NCBI GenBank assembly: GCA_019359395.1
Contig: JAHHHK010000020.1
Location: 1 to 64,000 of the forward strand
Length of the DNA stretch: 64,000 nucleotides
From: Komarekiella atlantica HA4396-MV6
Lineage (GTDB): Bacteria; Cyanobacteriota; Cyanobacteriia; Cyanobacteriales; Nostocaceae
Reading direction: 5' to 3'
The notes below the pieces were generated by a model. The model ran no database searches. It saw nothing but the letters and a program-made list of their open reading frames with translations, and was not told the DNA's origin. The position numbers were made by a program, and so were the translations under genes. Below are positions 8,169-19,800 of this stretch, piece after piece (the first letter of the stretch is position 1; every line of letters begins with the position of its first letter).

Positions 8169-9665
8169 TTATTTTTTATTTTTATCCAAGCAGTAAAAAT
8201 CGTTTGAATTAGCGCCAAAAGTTGTTAATAGATAACATAACGTTGATTGAGGCCAATTGTTGACAATCTTACCTTTATCAGTTTTATACCAGTTAGTACA
8301 ATTACTACTCCAAACAGTTTTGGCAGCATCAACCTGTAGTTTTTGGTTAAATAAAGATTGCTTACTAGGCTTAACATCCAAATATAGTAACGATTTTCTT
8401 TGAATTAGCCGAATGCAAGAAATGATATAACGAACCTGGCATTCAATCATAAATATAATTGAATTTGATGTATTAGTATTTGGCCCATAAAGCATAAATA
8501 AATTAGGAAATCCTGATATCAGAATACCTTTATATGCTTCAGCTCCATCTTTCCATTTATCCTCTAACAATTGGTTATTCAGACCAATTATTTTTATAGA
8601 TGATAAAAAGTTAGTAGCATGAAAACCAGTAGCAAAAATAAGAGTATCTATCCGATATTTCTGGTCATTTTGAGTCAACACGCTATTAGTACATATAGCT
8701 TTAACACGGCTACTAATAACTTCAACATTAGGTTGCTGAAGCGTTTCATAATAATCATTTGACAGTAAAACTCGTTTACAACCAACTTGAAAATTTGGCT
8801 CTAGGACTGATTGAAGCGCTGCCTGTTTTACTTTTTGATGTCTCTGACGACTAAGGTAAGCAGCAAAGAATTTTCCTGTAATGCCGTCTTTTTGAAGAAC
8901 TCCATTAACAAGCAAAAACTCTAAGGTTAAATAAATCCATAATCGATATAAATTAACTGTGAATGGAAACGTCTTGAATATCCAATGTTGAAATTCAGTG
9001 AATTTATGATCTTGCTTATTTAAAATCCAGTTGGCACTACTTTGAAAAATGAATAACTTCTTCACTTCCTTAGCAATTAGTGGAATAAACTGAATAGCAC
9101 TAGCACCAGTACCTATTACTGCCACTGTTTTACCACTTAAATTATACTGATTTTTCCACCGAGCCGAATGGAACTGAGTTCCTTGAAATGTATTAATTCC
9201 ATCTATATCGGGTATTTTGGGACGATTTAATTGCCCACAACCACTGATTAAAATATTAGCTTGTAACTTTTCGTTGGTACGGGTATGAATACTCCAAACA
9301 CCTTGTTCATGTTCAAAAATCGCTGTAATAATTTCAGTATTAAATTGAATATGTTGCTTAATACCGTATTTTTCAGCACAATATTCTAGGTATTGAAGTA
9401 TTTCTGGTTGTTTTGGATAGTTTAGCGTCCAGTTATATTTAAGCTCAAAAGAAAATGAATATAGGAAAGATGGAACATCGCAACCAGCACCTGGATAGGT
9501 ATTATCTCGCCATGTGCCACCTAAACTATCCGCTTTTTCAAAGATCTTAAATGAGTTAATACCGACTTTCTTTAGATTAATTGCCATACACAAACCAGAG
9601 ATTCCAGCACCAATAATAGCAATCTCTAGTTTTTGTTCACTACTATGATAAACTTGGTTATTCAT
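8169..9665 (-). CDS. Baeyer-Villiger-type flavin-containing monooxygenase
   Basis: This 498-residue protein has an N-terminal FAD-binding glycine motif, GAGISGLCMAINL (residues 19-31). It has the type I Baeyer-Villiger fingerprint F-x-G-x-x-x-H-x-x-x-W as FQGTQFHSARW (near residue 162), and a second dinucleotide motif GTGASAIQFIP for NADPH. These enzymes insert oxygen next to a ketone, or oxidise N or S, using NADPH and O2. Its ATG overlaps the last 8 bases of the upstream PKS gene, so the two are translationally coupled and it should act on that pathway's product. A ketone left by the final, unreduced PKS module is a plausible substrate; this is inference. Confidence 0.88.
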   Translation of the reverse strand: MNNQVYHSSEQKLEIAIIGAGISGLCMAINLKKVGINSFKIFEKADSLGGTWRDNTYPGAGCDVPSFLYSFSFELKYNWTLNYPKQPEILQYLEYCAEKYGIKQHIQFNTEIITAIFEHEQGVWSIHTRTNEKLQANILISGCGQLNRPKIPDIDGINTFQGTQFHSARWKNQYNLSGKTVAVIGTGASAIQFIPLIAKEVKKLFIFQSSANWILNKQDHKFTEFQHWIFKTFPFTVNLYRLWIYLTLEFLLVNGVLQKDGITGKFFAAYLSRQRHQKVKQAALQSVLEPNFQVGCKRVLLSNDYYETLQQPNVEVISSRVKAICTNSVLTQNDQKYRIDTLIFATGFHATNFLSSIKIIGLNNQLLEDKWKDGAEAYKGILISGFPNLFMLYGPNTNTSNSIIFMIECQVRYIISCIRLIQRKSLLYLDVKPSKQSLFNQKLQVDAAKTVWSSNCTNWYKTDKGKIVNNWPQSTLCYLLTTFGANSNDFYCLDKNKK

Positions 9666-12600
9666 GACTATTAAGTTTTAATATTTCCTCAGAAATTACA
9701 TCCAAAATAGATTTTAGGTTATTTTTCAAAAACATATGTTTACCCGGAAGCATTTGCAGCTTAAAGGTATTCTGAGTGTAGTGAGACCATAATGAAAGTT
9801 GCTCTTCACTAACCGAAACATCATCTATACCGCCAAAAGTATAAATTGGGCAATCGAGTGGCTCTTGCTTTCTGTGGCAATAACTTTGTAGTAGTTGTAG
9901 ATCTGCTTTAAAAATCTCCATCAACTCCTCAACAAGCAATTTATCATTATAAATAGCCTCTGGTATTTCTGAAATGTCCAGAAGATAATTCAAAATTTGA
10001 TTTTGTGAGAAAGTTTTAATTTTATTTAAAAAAGAAACATCAGATGGTGCTTGAGCGCCACCCAAAAATAAGTATTGTGGGCTAATATTGTATTTTTGCT
10101 TAACAGTGTAGGCAAGTTCAAAAGCAATTAAAGCACCCATGCTATGACCGTAAAAAGCAAAAGGCTTATTAAGATAAGTATGAATAAAGTCTCCTAAAAC
10201 TTCGATTAAATTTACAAATTCTGTAAATGGTTTTTCCTTTAAACGCTGTTGCCTACCTGGAAGTTGAATTGGTAAAACTTCTATATATGGTGGCAATTCA
10301 TCAGACCATTTTTTGAAAATTGAAGCACTTGACCCCCAGGGATGAAAGCAAAATAGATGTAGATAACTATTGGGCTTAGGTTTATGGTATGCAATCCAAC
10401 TTGCTGTTTGATTAGCTAACTCTGTAATTTCACCTTTGGCAAGTGCCCTATTTGAGATATAAATATCTTGAGTGAGTTGTTCAGTAAGCTGTTCTGCTAG
10501 TTCAATAATACTGGGCCCTTGGATAATTTCGCTAGCAGGTATAGTTACTTCTAATTGAGCTTCTAATTGACTTTTTAGTTCAATGATACTTAAAGAATCA
10601 AAACCTAATTCTAAAATAGATTTTTGTGTATTTAGAGAGTGAGATGCATGAATTTGTAGTATATGGCGTATCTGCTTTTCCAAGTATTCTATTAAAATTT
10701 GTTTATACTTTACCGTAGGAACTGCTTGTAGTTCCTGGAGCAGATCAAGTTTTGTTACAGATTTCTGTTGTAGTAAAGTATTTTCTTCAATGCTAATCTT
10801 TGTTAGTTGTTGTTGATGCTGTTGAACTATCAGTTTTAGTAATTTAGGCAGCAGAGCAACTTCGCTTTCGGAGAGATTTTCCTCTATTTCGAGTTGTTGA
10901 GTTAAGGTTTTTATATCTCCTTGCTTAATGAGATTAACGATAAGAGAACTATCATTCTCTGATGTAATAGATTTATCTTGATAACGTTCATGAGCCACTT
11001 CAATCCAATAGCGCTGGCGTTGAAAAGGATAAGTAGGCAAAACGAGTTTCTGACGCTGAAAATCGCGCTCAAATCCCGACCAATCAACAGCCACACCCTG
11101 CACATATAACTGCGCCAAACTCGAAAGCATCTGCTGCCATTCACAAACACCAGCACGCATCGAAGCCAACCACACACCCACCTGTTGCGGTAAACACTGG
11201 CGTCCCAGACTCAACAAATGCGGTTGTGCCCCAACTTCTAAAAACACCTGATAACCCTGAGCCGACAAAGTCTGCATACTCTGGGCAAACATCACCGGCT
11301 GACATACATGGTCTAACCAATATTGCGCTGTTGTAATTCGCTCATCTGCAATCTCTCCAGTCAGGTTGGATATTAGCGGGATTTGCGGCTGATGGTAGGT
11401 GATTTGATTGGCAATTACTTCAAACTCTGCCAACATCGGTGTCATCAATGGCGAATGAAACGCGTGGGATACTTGCAAGCGTTTTGTTTTGATATTTTGA
11501 GATGACAATTGCTGACAAATCGCTGCTAGTGCTGTCTTTTCTCCAGAAATCACTACACTTTCTGGTGCATTAATCGCTGCCAGAGAAACTGTGTTTTTAT
11601 GCTCACTCAGCAGTGATTGCACTTGTTGTGCTGATGCCATCACTGCTACCATTTCGCCTTCAACACTCAACTGTTGCATCAAACAACCTCTGGCTGCAAT
11701 CAGTTTCAGACCATCTTCTAAACTCATGATTCCAGCTATGGTTGCCGCTACGTATTCACCAACGCTGTGACCGACTACTATATCTGGTTTGATTCCCCAT
11801 GATTGCCACAATTGCCCTAGGGCATACTCGATTGCAAACACTGCTGGTTGGGTGTAGCTTGTTTGATTGAGCCGAGATAAATCTTGTGCTTGAGTTGTAC
11901 ATGGATAAAGTATTTCTACTAGAGGATGCTCTAGTTGACTATCCAGGATTTGCTGACATTGGTCTATGGCTGCCCGAAATACTGCTTGGGTTTGATACAG
12001 TTGTCTTCCCATGTTCACATATTGCGAACCTTGACCTGTGAACAAAAATGCTATTTTTCTTGGGCTGCTACTGCTGGATATTTGTCCTGATGTTATCCCT
12101 GGTAGTTGTTCTTTGCTTTGGTATTGATGCAGTTTTTCTGCTAATTCTTGTTTATTCGCGGCGATGAATGCCACTCGCTGATTAAAGTGGGCACGTCCTG
12201 TGTTCGCTGTGTAGCAGATGTCTGCTAGTTCTGTTTGGCTGTTGCTTGTTAGATATTTGTGATAGTTTTTGACTAACTCTTGCAGTGCTGTTTCTGTTTT
12301 TGCTGATAGTGTTAGTATCTCTAATGACCGTTCATATAAGTTTTTACTCTTAACTTGTTTTGGTGCTTCTTGGAGTACCAGATGTGCATTAGTTCCCCCT
12401 ACACCAAAAGAACTAACTCCTGCTCGACGAGGAGTACCATTGGTTTTCCATTCAGTAAGAGTTGTGTTGACATAAAAAGGACTGTTGGCAAAATCGATTT
12501 TAGGATTGGGTTTTTCAAAATTTAAACTAGGAGGTAATAATTTGTGCTGGAGAGCCAACACAGCTTTAATCAGTCCTGCTACTCCTGCTGCTGTAACCAA

Positions 12601-13671
12601 ATGCCCTATATTAGTTTTTACTGAACCAATAGCACAATAACCTTGCTTATGCGTACTCTGTTGAAAAGCCTTGGTCAAACCTGCAATTTCAATAGGATCT
12701 CCCAGTTGTGTCCCCGTACCATGAGTTTCTACATATGTAATTGTCTCTGGGTCTACTCCCGCGACAGCATGAGCTTCTGCAATTACTGCTGCTTGACCTT
12801 CTACACTAGGCGCAGTATAGCCCACTTTTAAAGAACCATCGTTGTTAATAGCTGAACCCTTAATCACTGCATAGATATAATCACCATCAGTAATTGCATC
12901 CTTGAGTCCCTTAAGGAGTACAACCCCAATCCCATTACTTGGAACTGTTCCGTTAGCTTTGGCATCAAAAGCTCTACAGTGCCCATCCGGTGAAGCAACC
13001 AACCCATCTTGATACAAATACCCAGGTTCCTGAGAAACAAAAATAGAGACCCCACCTGCTAGCGCCATGTCACACTCTCCATTAAGCAGACTTTGGCAAG
13101 CAATGTGAACTGCTACCAATGAGGTTGAACAAGCAGTTTGAATGCTAACAGCAGGCCCAGTTAAATTTAGATGGTAAGCAACACGCGTTGCTAAATAATC
13201 TTTGTCACCTCCCTTAAGATATACCCGTAAACCGAGGTCAGATTCAGAATCAAGATTGTTGATTAAATAACTATTAATACTGCAACCAGCGTAAACCCCA
13301 ATTGAACCTTCATATACGTTTGGATTGTAACCACCCCTTTCTATTACTTCCCAAGCACATTCTAAAAACAACCGTTGTTGCGGATCTATTTCTATAGCAT
13401 CTTTAGGACTACAGCCAAAAAAACTAGCATCGAACATATCGATATTTGATGGAGTTCCGCTAGCTTTTACGTAATTAGGGTTATTCAATCGTTCAGGCTT
13501 GACACCAGCAGCTAATAATTCTTCTTCTGAAAAAAAACGAATTGACTCTATACCATCTCGAATATTCTGCCAAAATTCCTCAATACTATTTGAGCCTGGA
13601 AAACGTCCAGACATAGAAATTATTGCGATATCTTGATTTTCATCAAAAAATTCTTCTTCTAGCTGATACAT
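9658..13671 (-). CDS. Type I polyketide synthase, KS-AT-ACP-thioesterase
   Basis: This 1,337-residue single-module PKS begins with a ketosynthase (about 12-430) carrying the active Cys in QTACSTSL, the His in ETHGTGTQLGDP and the His in KTNIGHL. The acyltransferase (about 540-850) has GHSVGEY and HAFH, the latter typical of malonyl specificity. A helical linker is followed by a carrier domain with LGFDSLSIIELK (Ser near 1023). The C-terminal thioesterase (about 1105-1330) has CFHPWGSSAS and GHSMGA (Ser near 1177), with a late His in GKHMF. There is no KR, DH or ER, so a beta-keto thioester should be formed and released. An AAAGGA ribosome binding site precedes the ATG. It lies 214 bp downstream of the PKS-NRPS gene. 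Confidence 0.93.
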   Translation of the reverse strand: MYQLEEEFFDENQDIAIISMSGRFPGSNSIEEFWQNIRDGIESIRFFSEEELLAAGVKPERLNNPNYVKASGTPSNIDMFDASFFGCSPKDAIEIDPQQRLFLECAWEVIERGGYNPNVYEGSIGVYAGCSINSYLINNLDSESDLGLRVYLKGGDKDYLATRVAYHLNLTGPAVSIQTACSTSLVAVHIACQSLLNGECDMALAGGVSIFVSQEPGYLYQDGLVASPDGHCRAFDAKANGTVPSNGIGVVLLKGLKDAITDGDYIYAVIKGSAINNDGSLKVGYTAPSVEGQAAVIAEAHAVAGVDPETITYVETHGTGTQLGDPIEIAGLTKAFQQSTHKQGYCAIGSVKTNIGHLVTAAGVAGLIKAVLALQHKLLPPSLNFEKPNPKIDFANSPFYVNTTLTEWKTNGTPRRAGVSSFGVGGTNAHLVLQEAPKQVKSKNLYERSLEILTLSAKTETALQELVKNYHKYLTSNSQTELADICYTANTGRAHFNQRVAFIAANKQELAEKLHQYQSKEQLPGITSGQISSSSSPRKIAFLFTGQGSQYVNMGRQLYQTQAVFRAAIDQCQQILDSQLEHPLVEILYPCTTQAQDLSRLNQTSYTQPAVFAIEYALGQLWQSWGIKPDIVVGHSVGEYVAATIAGIMSLEDGLKLIAARGCLMQQLSVEGEMVAVMASAQQVQSLLSEHKNTVSLAAINAPESVVISGEKTALAAICQQLSSQNIKTKRLQVSHAFHSPLMTPMLAEFEVIANQITYHQPQIPLISNLTGEIADERITTAQYWLDHVCQPVMFAQSMQTLSAQGYQVFLEVGAQPHLLSLGRQCLPQQVGVWLASMRAGVCEWQQMLSSLAQLYVQGVAVDWSGFERDFQRQKLVLPTYPFQRQRYWIEVAHERYQDKSITSENDSSLIVNLIKQGDIKTLTQQLEIEENLSESEVALLPKLLKLIVQQHQQQLTKISIEENTLLQQKSVTKLDLLQELQAVPTVKYKQILIEYLEKQIRHILQIHASHSLNTQKSILELGFDSLSIIELKSQLEAQLEVTIPASEIIQGPSIIELAEQLTEQLTQDIYISNRALAKGEITELANQTASWIAYHKPKPNSYLHLFCFHPWGSSASIFKKWSDELPPYIEVLPIQLPGRQQRLKEKPFTEFVNLIEVLGDFIHTYLNKPFAFYGHSMGALIAFELAYTVKQKYNISPQYLFLGGAQAPSDVSFLNKIKTFSQNQILNYLLDISEIPEAIYNDKLLVEELMEIFKADLQLLQSYCHRKQEPLDCPIYTFGGIDDVSVSEEQLSLWSHYTQNTFKLQMLPGKHMFLKNNLKSILDVISEEILKLNSHE
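10999..12333. repeat. 1,335-bp identical repeat covering the AT domain, copy 1
   Basis: The block runs from the AT-distal linker (TTCAATCCAATAGCGCTGG) to the KS-AT linker. Compared line by line with 22160-23494 (same orientation, offset 11,161), I found no mismatch. Both flanks diverge at once. It encodes residues about 447-891 of the KS-AT-ACP-TE protein. Confidence 0.95.
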
Positions 13672-13885
13672 AATTTTTTCCTTTAAAAAAATTAAGCTTT
13701 ATATTTTTAGATAAATTAATTTTTGCAATTATCGTATTCTAAAAATTTTATTCATTTATTAACTTTATATTGGAAAGGTAGTAATCTTGAAAATTTTAAG
13801 AGTTAAGTAAGTTTGAAGTGTTATTTTTTTTCTAACATCAAACTTATTGATTTTATCGACTCTGTTCAAGTAGGTATTACACCTT

Positions 13886-16800
13886 CTATTTTTGATTACG
13901 GAGTGTTTTCCGAATATTACCCTTTTCTTTGATAGCAGTACGTTTTTGCAAACGATTATTACCAATGTTTTTGCCTATTTCAGCAGAATTGTCTTCATTA
14001 CCAGCAATATATTGACTTAGGGAGTATATAGTTGGGTAGGTAAAAAGGTCAACTACTTTTAGCTCGATGTTAAATATGTCTTGCAATTTGTTTTGTACTC
14101 GAATTAAGAGTAACGAGTTACCTCCAATGTCATAGAAATTGTCGTAAATTCCGACTGTTTCTATGCAAAGTAATTCTCGTAAAACAGCAGCAATTTTTCG
14201 TTCAGTTTCGGTTTGAGGTACTACATATTCCAGATTAGAACGAGTGCTTTCTTCTGGCTTGGGCAATCGTTGACGGTCTACCTTACCATTAGCAGTCAAT
14301 GGCCAAGCTTCCATAACAACGTAATTAGTAGGAACCATATACTCAGGAAGTTTTTCTTTCAAATGTTGACGCAAATGCTTAGTAATAGAATTTGATTCCT
14401 GAGAAAGCGGAGTAACATCATTTTGTTTGTCTGCTTCAGCAATTAAGGAAGAATTTAGTAAGATATAGGCTACTAAACGTTTGCTTTGTTGTGAGTCTCC
14501 CACTGCACTGACCACTGCTTCTTTGATGCCTGTAATTTGCTGTAATGCTGCTTCAATTTCTCCTAATTCCACACGGTAGCCATTAATTTTTACCTGAAAG
14601 TCTTCTCTACCCAGAAACTCAATGTTGCCATCAGGTAAATATCGTCCTAAATCCCCAGTTTTGTACAGGCGTTCTTGAGTTATTGGATGGATAATAAAAC
14701 TGGCTTGTGTTTTTTGCTCATTTTTCCAATAACCTAGAGCCAATCCTACACCGCCAATATAAAGTTGCCCTGGTACCCAAATTGGTCTAACATCCATTAA
14801 CTCATTCAACACGTAAAAACGTTGATTAATTAAAGGTTTGCCGTAGGGAATACTCTTCCAATTAGAATTTACCTGATCAATGTCATAGCTGATAGACCAG
14901 ATTGATGCCTCTGTGGCTCCTCCTAAACTGATTACTTGAGCATCAGACCACAGAGACCGGATTTTATCTGGTAAGTTAATTGGCAACCAATCTCCACTCA
15001 ACAAAGCCACTCGCAAATCATTAGTTGATTGTTGTGATTTTCCTGAAAGATATTCCACTAATATTTGCATTAAAGCTGGCACAGAATTCCAAATAGTAAT
15101 TTGGTAAGTTGTGATTAACTCTATCCAGTGAGCCGGATCTTTGGTTCCGGTTGGTGCTGGTATGACTATAGTTCCCCCGGCTGCTAATATGCCGAAGATG
15201 TCGTACACTGACAGGTCAAAATTCAAAGCCGATAGAGCCAAGATTCGGTCAGATGGTTTTACTTGAAAGCGTTGGTTGATGTCGAGGATTGTATTGACTG
15301 CTCCTCGATGGTCAATCATAACTCCTTTGGGTAAACCTGTAGAGCCAGAAGTGTAAATCACATAAGCTAGATCTTCTGGAGTTTGTACTGGTTCTAAAAC
15401 AGGTAGATCCAATGCTGCTATCTCTTGAGTATCTACAGACCAACAAGTAGTTCCTTCTGGCCAGCACAAAGACTCTTGCAAATGACTTTGGATTAAAACT
15501 TGTTTAACTTCTGCTTGTGCAAGTAGATACCACTGGCGTTCTTGAGGTAATCCTGGGTCAATAGGTAAGTAAGCACCACCGGACATCAAGATTCCGAGAA
15601 CTGCTACTACTTGTTCCCATCCTTTTTCCATAACTACAGCTACTAGAGTGTTTGGTTGAACTCCAGATCGCCGTAATTCATACCCTAAGTGATGCGATCG
15701 CTTGTATAGTTCCTGGTAACTTAAAACTTTGTTTGTCGTAATAATAGCAGGTGATTCACTTTGAGCTTGTACCTGCTTGATAAACAAACTATGCAATGTT
15801 TCCTCAGACAAATTCTTCGCTGTCTGATTTATTTGTGTTTGCAGGGTGAGTTGCTCTGGTGATAACAGTTGGTGATGGGTTTTACTCCAAGGTTCGTCAG
15901 ATGTTGCTAGTTGTCTGAGCCAATCACAGTAAGCTGCAAACATTTGATCGAGAAGATCCTCAGGAAACAAATCTGCGACTGCATCCCAATTCAGCACCAA
16001 TGCTCCTTTTTCTTCTAACACTTGATGATCAAGCCAAACTTGAGGAGTTTGAGCAACACTATAAACCATCTCTCCTAATTGCTTGAGGCCAAATCCTTCT
16101 CCTAAATCTTCATTAGCCAAAGAACCTAACCCTAAAGTGCTGGTAAAGACTACTCCCATTGGTTGGCTACGTCCGCGACGGCGGAGTTCTCGCTGAACTT
16201 CTACTGCGCTGACATAGTTATGCTCTAAGTCTTGCCAAAGTTGCTTTTGCAGTTTTTGAGCACGATTTATAAATGGCGTTGCTACCGAATTATCTACCTC
16301 CAGCAAAATTAAAGAGGTAAAATCTCCCACCAACTGGTTAACTTGAGGATGTATGGGAAGGCGATTAAATAGGGTGAGATTGATGGTAAATTTAGGAGAT
16401 TTACTCCAAAGATTTAAGATATCTGCAAAAGCAGTTAACAGTAACCCAGAAGGAGTTAAATTGGCTTTACGAGCTTTTTGCTGTAATTGCTGCCAATGAG
16501 TTGGAGTCAATTTAGCACTGCGACGCTGGAACCGAGGTTGGTTAATAGCAGAAATTGGTTGGCTGAGAGGAATTTCTGGGGCAGGTGGTAAGCTATCAAG
16601 ACGGTCGAACCAATATTTCTGAGAGCGGTGATATTGTGGGGTATCTTTGAGGGCTAACTCCCCTAGTACATAGTCTCGGAATGATAATTCTAAGGCTGGG
16701 AGTGAACTTTCAGGAGCTTTGTACAACTGCATCCATTGAGTGAATATCAAATAGATACTCCAAGCATCAGCTATTAACAAATCAAGGCTGATATGTAATC

Positions 16801-19800
16801 GGGTGTGTTGATTTAAACGAGTAGCTTGGATGTTAAACAAAGGCCACTGGTCTGCTGGTAAAATCTCGTGAGACATTTGCTCACGAATTACTTCTAGTTC
16901 GGAAGTAATCGTTTGAGCAGGCTCTTGAGCCAAATCCAAAACTTTAATTTCATAGATAGGTACTTGCTGAAGAACTTGTTGTTGAGCATCTGCAACTACT
17001 ACCATCCGCAGCATATCGTGATGTGCAATTAATTTTTGCCAAGCTTGGTTGAGGTGTTCTAGATTTAAGTTCTCACAATCTACTTCTATGTAAATATGGG
17101 TGGCAATATTACCCAAATCAAAGATTTGCTGACGGCCTAGCCAATAGGCTTGCTGAATTTCATTGAGAGGGAAAGGTTGATAGCGTTGGTCAGGGTTAGT
17201 GACAAGAGTTGGTAGAGATGTTTCTGATGGAGTTTGTTCGCTTTGACTAAGTTGTTGGCTAATTTCTGCGGAGAGACTAATAATGCTGTCGCCTTCGATA
17301 AATTTTGTAATGGGAACGTCTACCTCTAATTTGGTTTTAATTCGGTTGCGTAATTCCACAGCCATTAAAGAGTCGATTCCCATTAAGTTGAGAGGTTGTT
17401 TAGCATCGATGTCAGCAGTTTTCATGCTTAAAACTTGAGCAATTTCGTTTTGCAGATGAGTTATGAGGATGTTTTCTCGTTCATTACCCGTAATTTGCTT
17501 GAGTTTTTCTAGAAGTTGCTCGTTTTGAGTAACCGTTGTCGAACTTGCATTTTCCCAGTCTGCTAGGAATGGCCATTTGGCAACTTTGTCTTGCCATGCT
17601 GACCAATCAATAGGTACTACCCCAACTTCCACAGCAGTATTACTCATGATGACTTCCAGAGCTTTAATTACCTGGTCGGGAGCGATCGCACCCATGCCAC
17701 TCTGTTGTGCTCTAATATCTGCACCCCGCTCGGCTGCTTCTCCGATTTGAGCAACCGCACCCCAATGAATACTTAAGCCAGATAAGCCCATTGCTTTGCG
17801 ATAATGGGCTAAAGCATCGAGAAAAGCATTAGCTGCCGAATGGTTTCCTTGACCAGGGGAACCCAACAAAGATGCTGCCGAAGAAAACAGTACAAAAAAG
17901 TCTAATGGCTGGTTTTGGGTCAATTGATGTAAATGCCAAGCTCCCTGGACTTTCGGAGCCATCACTTGCTCAAAACTAGACCAACTCTGGTTTTGCAGCA
18001 CTCCATCTGATAGCACGCCAACTGAGTGAATTATCCCTGCTAGTGGGGGAGTTGACTGGTTGATATTATCTAACACCCTAGCCATTGCTGCATATTCCGA
18101 TACATCGGCTGTTTCTACTATGACTTGGGTTCCGGCTGCTTTTAACTCAGCTAATTTACTTGCAGCAGCATCATCAGGTAGACGGCGGCTGACTAAAACT
18201 AAATGCTTAGCTCCCTGTTCTACCATCCAGCGTGCCACCAATAGCCCCAAACCTCCAAGTCCGCCTGTAATTAAGTAAGTCCCATCTTCTCGGAACTTCA
18301 AAGGCGTTGACGTTACGGTATGAGTTGGTTGTGCTGTTTGAGTGACTACAATTTTGCCAACGTGTTTGGCTTGTTGCATGTAACGGAAGGCATTGATGAC
18401 ATTTGCGATCGCAAAAATCTGTAATGACGGTGGTTTTAGTAAGCCACCAGAGAATTTACTGAGCAACTCTTGCAACATTGACTGAATTAACTCTGGTTGC
18501 TGTTGAGATTCTCTAACTAAATCAACCACCCAGTAAGACACATCCGGTCTTACTTGTGCTACTTGGCTGGAGTTCCAGACTCCTCGCTTGCCAATTTCCA
18601 CAAACCGACCTTGGGGACTAACTACTGATAGACTTTTGGTGATAAAGTCCCCTGATGTCAAAGAGTTGAATACAATATTCACGCCTTCGCCCTGAGTGAT
18701 TTCCATCACTTGCTCAGCAAAATCCACGTTTCGGGAATTCATAATGTGTTGGACACCCATTGTTCGTAGGGCTTCCCATTTTGGTGGACTGGCAGTAGCG
18801 AATACTTCAGCCCCAGCAAGCTTGGCTATTTGGACTGCTGCCATCCCCGTTCCGCCAGCTGCTGCATGGATTAAAATGCGATCGCCAGCAGAAATCTGCG
18901 CTACATGGTGTAAAGCGTAATAGGCAGTTAAGAAATTCACCGGAATTGATGCGGCTTCCTCAAAGTTGAGATTGTCTGGTTTGATTGCCACAAATTGGGC
19001 ATTAACGATAACATATTGGCTAAAACTGCCAGCAGCCATAGCAATGACAGAGTCTCCCACTTTCAATTCGGTAACTCTTTCTCCCACAGCTACTATTTCT
19101 CCAGCACACTCTCTACCGAAACTATCCATCTCTAATAGGTGCTGTTGAGATATTCCATCTACTTGCTTGGGAATCAAGCCTAATGCAGCTACTACATCAA
19201 GAAAATTAAGTCCTGTTGCTCTCACCCTAATTTCCACTTCATCGGGTTTTGGAGAGTGTCTAGTTGTTGGTTGGAGGATTAGGTTGTCTAAAGTACCTCT
19301 TTCTGATACTGTCAGCCGGAATGGCTGTGTGGGCATTTGCTGTTGGTCAAGAGTTTGTTGTCGTAGGCGACTACTAACTAAACGTGCTACGTAACGCCAA
19401 TCTTCTCGCAGAGCTATTTGGTCTTCTTGATCTTCTGACCAAATTTCTGACCACAGTGCTAAGCCTTTTTTCTCTACAGTCTGGTTCGGGTCTAAATCAA
19501 TCCGTACACATTTGAGTTCTGGGTGTTCTAAGTCAATAACTTTTCCCATCCCCCACAACGAAGATTGTGCGACTCCAGATACTACAGGAATACTATCTGG
19601 AACTGCTTGCGCTCCTTGGGTAACTAACCATAAACGTGGTGGTTGGGATAATTTTCCTTTGACTAAAGCTTGTACTAGAGATAATGTGGTGCCACACCCC
19701 AGTTTTGTTAAGCTCTGCAACTCTTGACCGCTGATTGTTTGACCAATTCCTGCTTCCAGAGTCCAACATTGCACAACACCATATAAATTCGGTGAGTGTG

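Noticed and set aside
10911-11177. 88-codon frame, repeated at 22123-22338
   Set aside because: It is another frame of the AT domain; the near-identical copy only reflects the 1,335-bp repeat.
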